From positions 1 through 25,464 of the forward strand of contig CBFIBQ010000040.1 of the NCBI GenBank assembly GCA_965660875.1: a stretch of DNA of 25,464 nucleotides, written 5' to 3'. How positions within the stretch are numbered: position 1 is the first letter of the stretch; every line of letters begins with the position of its first letter. This DNA comes from UBA6770 sp965660875. GTDB lineage: Bacteria > Bacteroidota > Bacteroidia > Flavobacteriales_G > Salibacteraceae. The notes under the pieces are model-generated. The model had not been told where the DNA came from. It was given only the letters and a program-made list of their open reading frames with translations, and searched no databases. The position numbers and the translations under genes are program-made. Below, in pieces: positions 1 through 7,800 of the stretch.

Positions 1-16
1 AGAGTTGTGTGTGAAG

Positions 17-24
17 TATATTTG
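17..24 (+). promoter_or_regulatory. Putative -7 promoter element (TAnnTTTG) for the first regulator gene
   Basis: TATATTTG matches the Bacteroidota -7 consensus TAnnTTTG exactly. It ends four bases before the ATG at 29, so transcription would begin about at the start codon. A -33 element would fall before the window begins and cannot be seen. AT-rich 8-mers of this kind also occur by chance. Confidence 0.45.
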
Positions 25-28
25 AAAA

Positions 29-589
29 ATGGTTCTGTATATAAAAAATATGGTTTGTCCAAGATGCATTAAAGCGATATGCAATGTTTTGGAAGAACTA
101 GAAATAGGTTTTCAGGACATTCAATTAGGGCAGATCAAAACATCCAAATCATTAGATAGTCAAACACTAGAATTATTTGCTGAGAAGATAAATGAGCTCG
201 GTTTTGAATTACTTGAGCCTGGGAAATCTGCGCTTATTTCCAAAATAAAAACAGTTGTTATTGAACAAATTCATTACCCTGAGAAAACGCTCAACGTAAA
301 CTTCTCAACTTATTTATCTGATAAGCTTCATTATGAATACTCATACCTAAGTCGTCTTTTCTCAAGTGTTGAAGGCATTACTATTGAAAAATACATAGCA
401 CTCCAAAGAATCGAAAAAATAAAGGAGTTGATTATTTACAATCAAAAAACACTATCCGAAATAGCTTATGAAATGAATTATAGCAGCGTAGCTTATTTGT
501 CTGCCCAGTTTAAAAAAGAAACAGGAATGACACCTACACAATTTAAAATTCAATCAAAACCAATGCGCAGAGGGCTTGATGAAATCTAG
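29..589 (+). CDS. HMA-domain/AraC-type transcriptional regulator, copy 1
   Basis: This 186-residue protein has two visible parts. Residues 1-65 look like an HMA ferredoxin-fold metal-binding domain with a CPRC pair (Cys10, Cys13) after a short first strand. Residues about 90-175 are an AraC/XylS DNA-binding domain with two helix-turn-helices; the second (LSEIAYEMNYSSVAYLSAQF, followed by KKETGMTPTQF) is typical. The usual large AraC ligand-binding domain is absent, so the HMA part is probably the sensor. Inferred role: cytoplasmic metal-responsive regulator, most likely for Cu(I), controlling the neighbouring copper genes. The ATG at 29 puts the first HMA strand directly at the N-terminus, and a TAnnTTTG element lies just upstream. 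A related gene lies at 13550-14128, at the other end of the island. The metal and its target sites are not shown by sequence alone. Confidence 0.85.
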   Translation: MVLYIKNMVCPRCIKAICNVLEELEIGFQDIQLGQIKTSKSLDSQTLELFAEKINELGFELLEPGKSALISKIKTVVIEQIHYPEKTLNVNFSTYLSDKLHYEYSYLSRLFSSVEGITIEKYIALQRIEKIKELIIYNQKTLSEIAYEMNYSSVAYLSAQFKKETGMTPTQFKIQSKPMRRGLDEI

Positions 590-599
590 CACAGCATAA

Positions 600-630
600 T
601 GTTATAAAGGTTAGACAAAATCGTATAACA
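600..630. promoter_or_regulatory. Inverted repeat, possible operator upstream of the HMA-MauE gene
   Basis: TGTTATA (600-606) and TATAACA (624-630) form a perfect 7-base inverted repeat with a 17-base spacer. It lies in the 86-base gap after the first regulator gene and about 20 bases before a candidate -7 element, so it could hold a regulator dimer. It has no GC-rich stem or T-tract and is a poor terminator. Function is inferred. Confidence 0.3.
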
Positions 631-650
631 GATGTTCTCTTTCCTCCAAT

Positions 651-658
651 CACTTTTG
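651..658 (+). promoter_or_regulatory. Putative -7 element (one mismatch) for the HMA-MauE gene
   Basis: CACTTTTG differs from TAnnTTTG at the first base and ends 17 bases before the ATG at 676. It resembles the exact element TACTTTTG at 3456-3463. No clear -33 TTTG is visible at the expected spacing, so the call is weak. Confidence 0.25.
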
Positions 659-675
659 TCTCATAAATTTAATAT

Positions 676-1401
676 ATGGAAAAGGAATATAAGATAGGAG
701 GAATGACCTGCATGGGATGCGTCTCCAACGTAAAAAATAAATTAGAGCAGTCCAATGCCATCGCGGAGGCTACATTGCAATTAGAAGCACCACAAGCGAC
801 AATCAAGTTTAAAGAGGAGTTGGATTTGACATCGCTTCAAAATTTATTGGGTCAAGACGGTAAATATCAAATAAAGGAAATTGAAAATACACGTGCAGAT
901 GAACAAGAAATACTGGCGGAAAAATCAATTTCAACCTATAAGCCACTTATCCTCATTATTGCATTTATAGCTGGAGTTTGTCTATTGGTACAGTTTCCCT
1001 TTAGCTCGTTCTCAATAATGCTATGGATGCGCCACTTTATGGCCGGATTCTTTGTGGTTTTTGCTTTTTTCAAACTGCTCAATCTCGAAGGGTTTGCTAA
1101 TTCCTACAAAATGTACGATATCCTAGCCAAGCGTTGGAACATTTGGGGGTACTTATATCCGTTCATTGAACTTACATTAGGGATTATGTATTTGGTTGAT
1201 TTTAATCCTGTTTTTACCAATTTAAGTACAGCCTTACTTTTAGGTGTGAGTAGCATTGGCGTAATTCAAAGCAACTTAAATAAGAGCAAAATCAAATGTG
1301 CTTGCCTTGGAGATATATTCAACCTGCCAATGAGTACGGTGACCATAATAGAGGATGTGAGTATGGTTATTATGGCGGTGATTATGCTTTTTTATTATTA
1401 A
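676..1401 (+). CDS. HMA domain fused to a MauE/DoxX-like membrane protein
   Basis: The 241-residue product starts with an HMA metal-binding domain (residues about 3-70) carrying the classic GMTCMGC motif (Cys12, Cys15). After a linker come four predicted membrane segments, at about 89-108, 117-136, 157-177 and 183-197, and a fifth hydrophobic stretch at 222-241. Between the last two sits a CACLGD pair (Cys208, Cys210) followed by NLPMS, the signature seen in MauE-type members of the DoxX/MauE redox-associated membrane family. Inferred role: an inner-membrane protein that takes up Cu(I) through its soluble HMA domain and passes metal or electrons through the membrane part. It sits between the HMA-AraC gene and the multicopper oxidase, which supports a copper role. 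Transport is not demonstrated; thiol redox chemistry, as proposed for MauE, is an alternative. Confidence 0.8.
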   Translation: MEKEYKIGGMTCMGCVSNVKNKLEQSNAIAEATLQLEAPQATIKFKEELDLTSLQNLLGQDGKYQIKEIENTRADEQEILAEKSISTYKPLILIIAFIAGVCLLVQFPFSSFSIMLWMRHFMAGFFVVFAFFKLLNLEGFANSYKMYDILAKRWNIWGYLYPFIELTLGIMYLVDFNPVFTNLSTALLLGVSSIGVIQSNLNKSKIKCACLGDIFNLPMSTVTIIEDVSMVIMAVIMLFYY

Positions 1402-1509
1402 AAAATCTACCTAGGAGGTTTCAGAATAATTGAAATTGACCCTGCCAGATGCGATATTAAAGTATCGGAAGAATCCTTCTTAATTTACAACGCAAATGAA
1501 GGTTTCAAT

Positions 1510-3204
1510 TTAATTCACAATTATTTTTTTCACCAGAGTATTTTTACTGGAGCCTATTTTTAAAAAATAGAGACCGGGTTGAATATTATCAATAATAATA
1601 TTTTTGCTATTAATACTTATATCTAAATTCTCAACTTTTCGTCCAAACTGATCATAAATTCCCAAGTTACTGTACATGTAATCCTTGTTCAGAACAACAT
1701 ACACTGAACCGTTTGATGGATTTGGAAATATATTTATATTATCATATTTGTCATTATCTTCTAAAGATAAAGGAGCCTCAACGATAAATTGCCCCATCAT
1801 TCCTCCATCTTCATGAGTTAGTAGATGACAGTGATACATGTATGGTGTTTTACCAGAAAAATGATCAAAATATGCAATAAAACGAACTGTTTCTTGAGGT
1901 TTGACGAGCACTACATCTTTTCTGCCTCGTTCATTAAGAGGTGGGATTGATCCATTTCGAGATAAAATGTAAAACTGAACATCATGTATGTGAAACGGGT
2001 GAGATATGCCTGAAAAATTTGATAATTCCCATATTTCTATGTTATTCAAAGGTATTTTTTCGTTAATTATTTTCATGTCAAAGGCTGCATTATTTATTAA
2101 AAACTCACCATTTAGCTGATTTGGACCCATTGTTAATGGATTAAAGGTAAACGTTCTGGTTTTTAGTGAGCTAGCTTCAGGTATCGGGGTGACATTTACT
2201 AAATCACTTGGAATTGATGTAATTGGATTTGAATTTGGGGCTTTTACATTGATTTTTAATAAAACAAAGTTTGCGCCGTTTAATGGATTAGGGTTATACC
2301 CGTTTAACGTCATCCCTGCACCCATGCCAGGGTTCCTAGCTCCATATATTCCATTTGAAAGCTCAGATGCATAACTCATTAAATTAATTGAAGTGCCATT
2401 CATTCCAGAAAAGTCTACCAGTATTTCCGCCCTTTCACCGGGTGCTAACATCATTCTAGTTAGCTTTACAGGCTTGTCTAACAAGCCGCCGTCAGAGGCT
2501 ATCTGGTAGAAGCTTGTGGTGTTGCTAAGCCCAAAATTAAAAGCACGTTGTGATGAGCCATTTAAAATTCGAAATCGAATTACTTGTGCTGGAACGTCGA
2601 GAAATGGGTCAATGGTGGCATTAACCATTACTACATCATCTGAGTTTCCGGAGGTTACAATTTGGTAACTACCATCAAAATCTTTGGTTTGAACTACCAC
2701 AGGAAAATCATCAATTCCATAAGTTCGTGGTAAAGTTAACTTTGCTTCGTCAGTATCTCTAACTAAAATCAAACCCGCAATACCTAATGAAACATGGTGG
2801 TTTGTTTTTTTATGCAGGTGGGGGTGGTACCAATAAGTGGCAGCCTTATCTAATATTTCAAAACTTGGTTTCCAGGAGGTGTTTGGGGGAATGGTGGTAT
2901 GCGGCCCACCGTCATTATCCGCAGAAACATGCATTCCGTGCCAATGTATGGTTGTCGTGTCATCAATATTATTAGTAACACTAAAGTTTACAAAGTCTCC
3001 TTTATTAAGCATTAAGGTTGGTCCCAACACATTACCATTAGCTCCCATAGTAGTCGTATTTTTTCCAGAATAAAACTGATGTGTGCCATTTTGTAGAGAA
3101 AGACTAACACTTGTTCCAGTTATGGTATCAGGAATAAGTAGGGCATTTTGAGCTTGAGCAAAGAGACTCAAAAAAGTAGTTATTGATAATATTATTTTTT
3201 TCAT
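1510..3204 (-). CDS. Multicopper oxidase with T9SS sorting domain
   Basis: This 564-residue protein begins with a signal peptide (cleavage likely after AQAQ, near residue 19). All four copper-binding motifs of a three-domain multicopper oxidase are present: HWHG (87-90), WYHPHLH (125-131), HPFHIH (402-407) and HCHLLTHEDGGMM (458-470), including the type 1 Cys459 and a likely axial Met469. The core of about 475 residues is close to CueO/CopA size, but the CueO Met-rich segment is reduced to a short NPGMGAGM. Residues about 490-564 are a T9SS type A sorting domain (NIFPNPSNGS at the start, KKIIVN at the end), so the enzyme should pass the outer membrane rather than stay periplasmic. Probable role: oxidation of Cu(I) to less permeable Cu(II). 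It is divergent from the efflux operon across a 264-base intergenic region. Confidence 0.93.
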   Translation of the reverse strand: MKKIILSITTFLSLFAQAQNALLIPDTITGTSVSLSLQNGTHQFYSGKNTTTMGANGNVLGPTLMLNKGDFVNFSVTNNIDDTTTIHWHGMHVSADNDGGPHTTIPPNTSWKPSFEILDKAATYWYHPHLHKKTNHHVSLGIAGLILVRDTDEAKLTLPRTYGIDDFPVVVQTKDFDGSYQIVTSGNSDDVVMVNATIDPFLDVPAQVIRFRILNGSSQRAFNFGLSNTTSFYQIASDGGLLDKPVKLTRMMLAPGERAEILVDFSGMNGTSINLMSYASELSNGIYGARNPGMGAGMTLNGYNPNPLNGANFVLLKINVKAPNSNPITSIPSDLVNVTPIPEASSLKTRTFTFNPLTMGPNQLNGEFLINNAAFDMKIINEKIPLNNIEIWELSNFSGISHPFHIHDVQFYILSRNGSIPPLNERGRKDVVLVKPQETVRFIAYFDHFSGKTPYMYHCHLLTHEDGGMMGQFIVEAPLSLEDNDKYDNINIFPNPSNGSVYVVLNKDYMYSNLGIYDQFGRKVENLDISINSKNIIIDNIQPGLYFLKIGSSKNTLVKKIIVN

Positions 3205-3241
3205 CAGTACTTTTTAATAAAGAATTATTTCCCAAATATTA

Positions 3242-3252
3242 AAGTCTGACTT
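3242..3252. promoter_or_regulatory. Short palindrome upstream of the multicopper oxidase
   Basis: AAGTC-T-GACTT is a perfect 5-base palindrome with a 1-base centre, 38-48 bases upstream of the oxidase ATG (minus strand). The same half-site, as TTAAGTC, recurs at 3296-3302 and 3391-3397. It could be a regulator site, but the short AT-rich words make chance occurrence possible. Confidence 0.25.
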
Positions 3253-3356
3253 AATCTAGTTAGTGATATATGTTACACAATCGAAAAATTGCATTTTAAG
3301 TCGTTGAAGCACATTTTTAGATTGATTTTTTTACTTTAAAATCACATTAATTTAAA

Positions 3357-3377
3357 TCATTTCTTCGAGAGAAATGA
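3357..3377. promoter_or_regulatory. 8-base inverted repeat in the divergent copper-gene intergenic region
   Basis: TCATTTCT (3357-3364) and AGAAATGA (3370-3377) are exact reverse complements separated by TCGAG. No plus-strand gene ends upstream and there is no T-tract on the minus-strand side, so this is unlikely to be a terminator. It lies 80 bases before the -7 element of the efflux operon and 150 bases before the oxidase, a reasonable place for an operator. Confidence 0.35.
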
Positions 3378-3455
3378 ACTTCACATTTTTTTAAGTCCTT
3401 TGTAATTTTATAACTTTAAAACAAAATACTATAAACTGATGGATTAAAATTATCC

Positions 3456-3463
3456 TACTTTTG
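3456..3463 (+). promoter_or_regulatory. Putative -7 promoter element of the copper efflux operon
   Basis: TACTTTTG matches TAnnTTTG exactly and ends five bases before the TTG start at 3469. Transcription would start within a few bases of the start codon, giving a leaderless or nearly leaderless message. A good -33 TTTG is not visible at the usual 17-23 base spacing, as might be expected for an activator-dependent promoter. Confidence 0.5.
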
Positions 3464-3468
3464 TTCGG

Positions 3469-3873
3469 TTGAAAAAAATAATATCCATATCTCTTGCTTT
3501 TTTGCTCCTGTTCTCGAACATGGGATTTGCTGTGAATACTCATTACTGTGTAGGCGAAGCCATTGAATCTTCTTTTACACTCGGCCTTGAGGAATTAGAC
3601 TGCGGAATGGAAGATTCGGATTCTCCTTGTCGTGAGAAACGGAATATTTCAAAAACTTGCTGTCAAAACGAACATACAATATTGCAGTTGGATGAAAACT
3701 TCAGTATTAACGACGTACACCCCAATGCTTCTTCAACTTTTATAGTTGCCTTTGTTAGCGTATTCTTAAATCCAGAGGTATTTACCGATAAAAATCAGGT
3801 TCAATTCTCAATAGACCCTCCGCCAACAGACGAGAAGGATGTTCAAGTCCTTTTCCAGACTTTTCTCATATAG
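3469..3873 (+). CDS. Small secreted HYC_CC_PP-family protein
   Basis: The 134-residue product begins with a signal peptide (MKKIISISLAFLLLFSNMGF). It contains a HYC motif (residues 25-27, followed by VGEA), further cysteines at 45 and 54, a CC pair at 64-65 and a PPP stretch at 117-119. This combination matches a Bacteroidota family that I recall being named HYC_CC_PP after these motifs. The function is unknown; the His/Cys pattern and the position as first gene of a copper efflux operon suggest periplasmic metal binding or sensing. The start is a TTG: upstream in this frame there is only a stop at 3445-3447 and no ATG, and the signal peptide starts correctly from the TTG. A 102-base gap separates it from the RND gene. 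Confidence 0.78.
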   Translation: MKKIISISLAFLLLFSNMGFAVNTHYCVGEAIESSFTLGLEELDCGMEDSDSPCREKRNISKTCCQNEHTILQLDENFSINDVHPNASSTFIVAFVSVFLNPEVFTDKNQVQFSIDPPPTDEKDVQVLFQTFLI

Positions 3874-3891
3874 GCCACATATTATAATTTG

Positions 3892-3917
3892 ATAGCGCTG
3901 TTTGCAACTGGTGCTAT
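3892..3917 (+). other. Possible RNA hairpin between the HYC_CC_PP and RND genes
   Basis: ATAGCGC (3892-3898) can pair with GTGCTAT (3911-3917) with one G-U pair, and two further wobble pairs can extend the stem, leaving an 8-base loop. No T-tract follows. It could partly terminate transcription or mark an RNA end between the small first gene and the large RND gene, but this is only structural inference. Confidence 0.25.
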
Positions 3918-3975
3918 TTATTGGTGACTTACACCCATGAACTCTTTCTTCTTGTTCATTTAATTCAATTATAAT

Positions 3976-6900
3976 ATGCTTAACAAAATCATAAAATATT
4001 TCCTCCATAACAAACTGGTTACAGTACTCATTCTAATCTCATTCGTAACATGGGGTATTGTTACGGCACCTTTTGGGTGGAAAGTCGGTGCATTGCCATC
4101 TGACCCTGTCCCAGTAGACGCAATCCCAGATATAGGTGAAAATCAGCAAATTGTGTTCACCTCATGGCAAGGTCGGTCTCCTCAAGATATTGAAGACCAA
4201 ATATCTTACCCATTGACGACATACTTGCTCGGAATCCCTGGAGTAAAGTCGATTCGAAGTTCCTCCATTTTTGGTTTTTCGAGCATTTATATCATTTTCT
4301 CAGAAGATGTTGAATTCTATTGGTCTCGTTCTCGAATCCTTGAAAAACTTAACTCACTACCTTCTGATTTACTTCCTAGTGAAGTTAAACCGGCCTTAGG
4401 GCCGGATGCCACGGCATTGGGACAGGTTTATTGGTATACTATCGAGGGAAGAGATGAACTAGGCAACCCAACAGGGGGTTGGGATTTGCATGAGATACGC
4501 ACGGTGCAAGATTTTTACGTTAAATATGGCTTAAACGCTACATCTGGTGTTTCAGAAGTTGCTTCCATAGGTGGTTTTGTTCAGGAGTATCAAATTGATG
4601 TAAACCCTGATGCCCTAAAAGCTTATGACATTCCTCTACATAAGGTCATGTTGGCGGTTAAAAAATCAAACAAAGATGTCGGTGCAAAAACGATAGAAAT
4701 CAATCAAGCGGAGTACCTCGTTCGTGGTTTGGGTTACATCAAAAAGGTAGAAGACATTGAAAAAGCAGTTGTTGCTGTTCAAGATAATGTTCCAATTAGA
4801 ATAAAAGACATAGGTGTAGTTTCTCTTGGGCCGGCAACCCGAAGAGGTATTCTTGACAAAGATGGCGCAGAAGTGGTTGGTGGAGTGGTTGTAGCTCGAT
4901 ATGGCGCAAATCCATTACAAGTAATTAATAACCTCAAGGAAAAGATTAAAGAAATAGCGCCAGGTTTACCCAAGAAAACATTAAAGGATGGAAGAGTCAG
5001 TCAATTAACGATTGTTCCTTTCTACGACCGTTCAGAGTTGATTTATGAAACACTGGGTACTCTAGAAGAAGCGATTTCACTTCAAGTATTAATAACCATA
5101 CTCGTAGTTATTGTAATGGTGTATAACCTAAGGGCTTCATTCCTCATATCCAGCATTTTACCCATTGCAGTGCTCATGGTGTTTATTGCTATGCGCTATT
5201 TTGGTGTCGATGCCAATATCGTGGCACTTTCAGGAATTGCCATCGCAATTGGTACCATGGTTGATTTGGGAGTTATTCTTTCCGAAAATATCATTAAGCA
5301 CATTGAAACAGCTCCCTCCGGTCAAAAATTAATAGAAACAGTTTATAAAGGAGCTTCCGAAGTAGCAACAGCCATTCTAACTGCTGTTTCCACCACCATT
5401 GTTAGCTTTATTCCCGTTTTTACTATGCAGGCTGCTGAAGGAAAACTGTTCGGTCCGCTCGCTTTTACAAAAACGTTTGCCCTTATTGCGGCTTTAATAG
5501 TGAGTTTGATCATCATGCCAACGCTTGCCCATTGGTTTTTTGGTTTTAAGATCAAGAATAAATTTTTGAGTAAATACGGCAGCTATACATTAATACCAAT
5601 TGGCATCATTGGCCTTTTAGCGGGGCAATTTTGGGGAGGGATATTGCTCATTCTCTTTGGAATCATCGGAATACTAAAGGGTCTTTTCGAGTCCAAAAAA
5701 GAAAGCTTTCACTCTTTTTTATTGTTCCTCTACAATTACGCAGAACTTATCATAGTTCTGATTGGTATAGTATGGCTTTTAGCCAAGTATTGGTTGCCGC
5801 TTGGTGCTTCGCAATCGCTCTTTCTCAACTTTCTATTCGTGACCATGTTAGTCGGATTAATTCTTGGTGGATTCTCTTTGTTGGAGTACCAATACAAAAG
5901 AATCCTAAGGTGGTGCCTTGAAAATAAAATCAAGTTTTTATTACTACCGACTATTTTAATTCTTTTAGCGGCTAACATTTGGTTGGGCTTTTCCACTGTA
6001 TTTGGTTTTGTGTCTAATGGATTAAACAAAGTGGGGTGGAGCATAGCAGAAACTTCCGGTTGGAACAAGGCTTTGCAAATTTTTCCGGGAATAGGTAAGG
6101 AGTTCATGCCGTCTTTGGATGAAGGTAGCTTTTTACTCATGCCTACCTCAATGCCCCATTCGGGAGTTGCCTACAACAGGAAGGTAGTAGGCCAGTTAGA
6201 CATGCTATTAACCAATATTCCAGAGGTTGAATTAACGGTTGGAAAATTAGGTCGAGTAGAGTCTGCATTGGATCCAGCGCCTATTTCCATGTACGAAAAC
6301 ATCATTAATTATAAATCGGAATACATCCTAAATAAGAAAGGACACCGTCAAAGATTTAAGGTCGATAAAAACAATCGTTTTATAACTGTGTCAGGAGACA
6401 CTCTGGGTAATGAAGAAGGATTGCAACAAGGGATTACTTCCAAAGACCTAATTGAAGATAACAATGGAAAGTATTATAGGAACTGGCGTAACAAAATTCA
6501 ATCACCTGATGATATTTGGAATGAAATAATCAAAGTAACCAAAGTGCCTGGGATTACCTCTGCACCAAAACTACAACCCATTGAAACACGTTTGGTTATG
6601 CTTCAAACAGGCATGCGTGCACCAATGGGAATAAAAGTGTACGGACCTGACTTAAGAACCATTGAAAACTTTGGATTGCAATTGGAAGAGATTCTAAAAG
6701 GGGTGCCTTCTGTAAAAGAAGAAGCTGTATTTGCGGATAGAATAGTTGGGAAACCCTATTTGCACCTCAACATCAATCGCGATGAAATTTCTCGATATGG
6801 ATTAAACATAGAAGATGTGCAGCAAACCATTGAAACAGCTATTGGTGGTATGAAAATCACTTCAACCGTGGAGGGAAGAGAACGTTTTCCTGTGCGAGTG

Positions 6901-7800
6901 CGTTACCCGAGAGAGTTAAGAGATGATCCAGAAACTCTTGGCAAAATTTTGATTCCAACACCAACTGGAGCTCAAATACCCATATCTCAAATTGTGGAGT
7001 TCGAATACGTAAGAGGCCCCCAAGCTATAAAGAGTGAAGAAACCTTTTTAGTGGGTTATGTACTATTTGATAGGCGTGATGGATTTTCAGAGGTAACCGT
7101 GGTAAATGCGGCACAACAAGCAATTGAGGACAAAATTGAATCTGGTGAATTAGTTGTTCCTTCTGGGGTTAGTTATAAGTTTTCTGGTAGCTACGAAAAT
7201 CAAGTTAGGGCAGAAAAAAGGTTGGCTATAGTAGTTCCACTTGTATTGTGTATTGTATTTCTCATTTTGTATTTCCAGTTCGGTTCGGTTTCCACTTCCC
7301 TAATGGTGTTCACTGGTATTGCAATGGCTTTTAGTGGTGGTTTTATTATTCTTTGGCTGTATAGTCAAAGTTGGTTTGCCGACTTTAATATGTTCGACAC
7401 CAATTTCCGAGACCTGTTCCAAATTCATACCATCAATTTGAGCGTGGCCGTTTGGGTAGGGTTTATTGCTCTTTTTGGCATTGCCACCGACGACGGAGTG
7501 CTTATGGCAACCTATTTAGATCAAAGTTTTAAACGAAACAAAACCAATGATTTAAAAACAATTAGAGCGGCTACAGTAGAGGCGGGGCAACGTAGAATTA
7601 AACCTGCCGTTATGACGTCGGCTACTACCATCATTGCTTTGTTACCTATTCTTACTTCAACAGGTCGCGGTTCAGACATCATGATTCCCATGGCTATTCC
7701 CGCATTCGGTGGAATGTTATTCGCCGCCATAACCTATTTCATTGTTCCCGTAATCTACTGTTGGAGAGAGGAGCGCAAAACTTTAAAAGCTCAATCATGA
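3976..7800 (+). CDS. cusA: CusA/CzcA-type RND heavy-metal efflux permease
   Basis: This is the proton-driven inner-membrane pump of a tripartite CusCBA-type exporter. Characteristic sequences are DAIPDIGENQQIVF (48-61), the membrane-segment-4 GTMVD (Asp430) and RRIKPAVMTS (1206-1215). Three methionines align, by recall, with the E. coli CusA copper triad Met573/623/672: Met722 in LLMPTS, Met772 in ISMYEN and Met875 in RLVMLQTG. The first two keep the same 50-residue spacing. At 1274 residues it is about 230 longer than E. coli CusA: extra hydrophobic sequence lies at about 530-640 and an insertion at about 781-835 in the periplasmic domain. The metal is most likely Cu(I)/Ag(I), given the Met triad and the neighbours; Co/Zn/Cd (CzcA-like) is less likely. 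Its TGA overlaps the ATG of the next gene. Confidence 0.92.
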   Translation: MLNKIIKYFLHNKLVTVLILISFVTWGIVTAPFGWKVGALPSDPVPVDAIPDIGENQQIVFTSWQGRSPQDIEDQISYPLTTYLLGIPGVKSIRSSSIFGFSSIYIIFSEDVEFYWSRSRILEKLNSLPSDLLPSEVKPALGPDATALGQVYWYTIEGRDELGNPTGGWDLHEIRTVQDFYVKYGLNATSGVSEVASIGGFVQEYQIDVNPDALKAYDIPLHKVMLAVKKSNKDVGAKTIEINQAEYLVRGLGYIKKVEDIEKAVVAVQDNVPIRIKDIGVVSLGPATRRGILDKDGAEVVGGVVVARYGANPLQVINNLKEKIKEIAPGLPKKTLKDGRVSQLTIVPFYDRSELIYETLGTLEEAISLQVLITILVVIVMVYNLRASFLISSILPIAVLMVFIAMRYFGVDANIVALSGIAIAIGTMVDLGVILSENIIKHIETAPSGQKLIETVYKGASEVATAILTAVSTTIVSFIPVFTMQAAEGKLFGPLAFTKTFALIAALIVSLIIMPTLAHWFFGFKIKNKFLSKYGSYTLIPIGIIGLLAGQFWGGILLILFGIIGILKGLFESKKESFHSFLLFLYNYAELIIVLIGIVWLLAKYWLPLGASQSLFLNFLFVTMLVGLILGGFSLLEYQYKRILRWCLENKIKFLLLPTILILLAANIWLGFSTVFGFVSNGLNKVGWSIAETSGWNKALQIFPGIGKEFMPSLDEGSFLLMPTSMPHSGVAYNRKVVGQLDMLLTNIPEVELTVGKLGRVESALDPAPISMYENIINYKSEYILNKKGHRQRFKVDKNNRFITVSGDTLGNEEGLQQGITSKDLIEDNNGKYYRNWRNKIQSPDDIWNEIIKVTKVPGITSAPKLQPIETRLVMLQTGMRAPMGIKVYGPDLRTIENFGLQLEEILKGVPSVKEEAVFADRIVGKPYLHLNINRDEISRYGLNIEDVQQTIETAIGGMKITSTVEGRERFPVRVRYPRELRDDPETLGKILIPTPTGAQIPISQIVEFEYVRGPQAIKSEETFLVGYVLFDRRDGFSEVTVVNAAQQAIEDKIESGELVVPSGVSYKFSGSYENQVRAEKRLAIVVPLVLCIVFLILYFQFGSVSTSLMVFTGIAMAFSGGFIILWLYSQSWFADFNMFDTNFRDLFQIHTINLSVAVWVGFIALFGIATDDGVLMATYLDQSFKRNKTNDLKTIRAATVEAGQRRIKPAVMTSATTIIALLPILTSTGRGSDIMIPMAIPAFGGMLFAAITYFIVPVIYCWREERKTLKAQS

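Noticed and set aside
1413..1418. Perfect AGGAGG in the gap after the HMA-MauE gene, suggesting a small gene
   Set aside because: Only a 17-codon TTG-started frame follows, with no recognisable product; Bacteroidota rarely rely on Shine-Dalgarno sites.
5736..6140. 134-codon minus-strand open frame inside the RND gene
   Set aside because: Antisense shadow with no recognisable domain.
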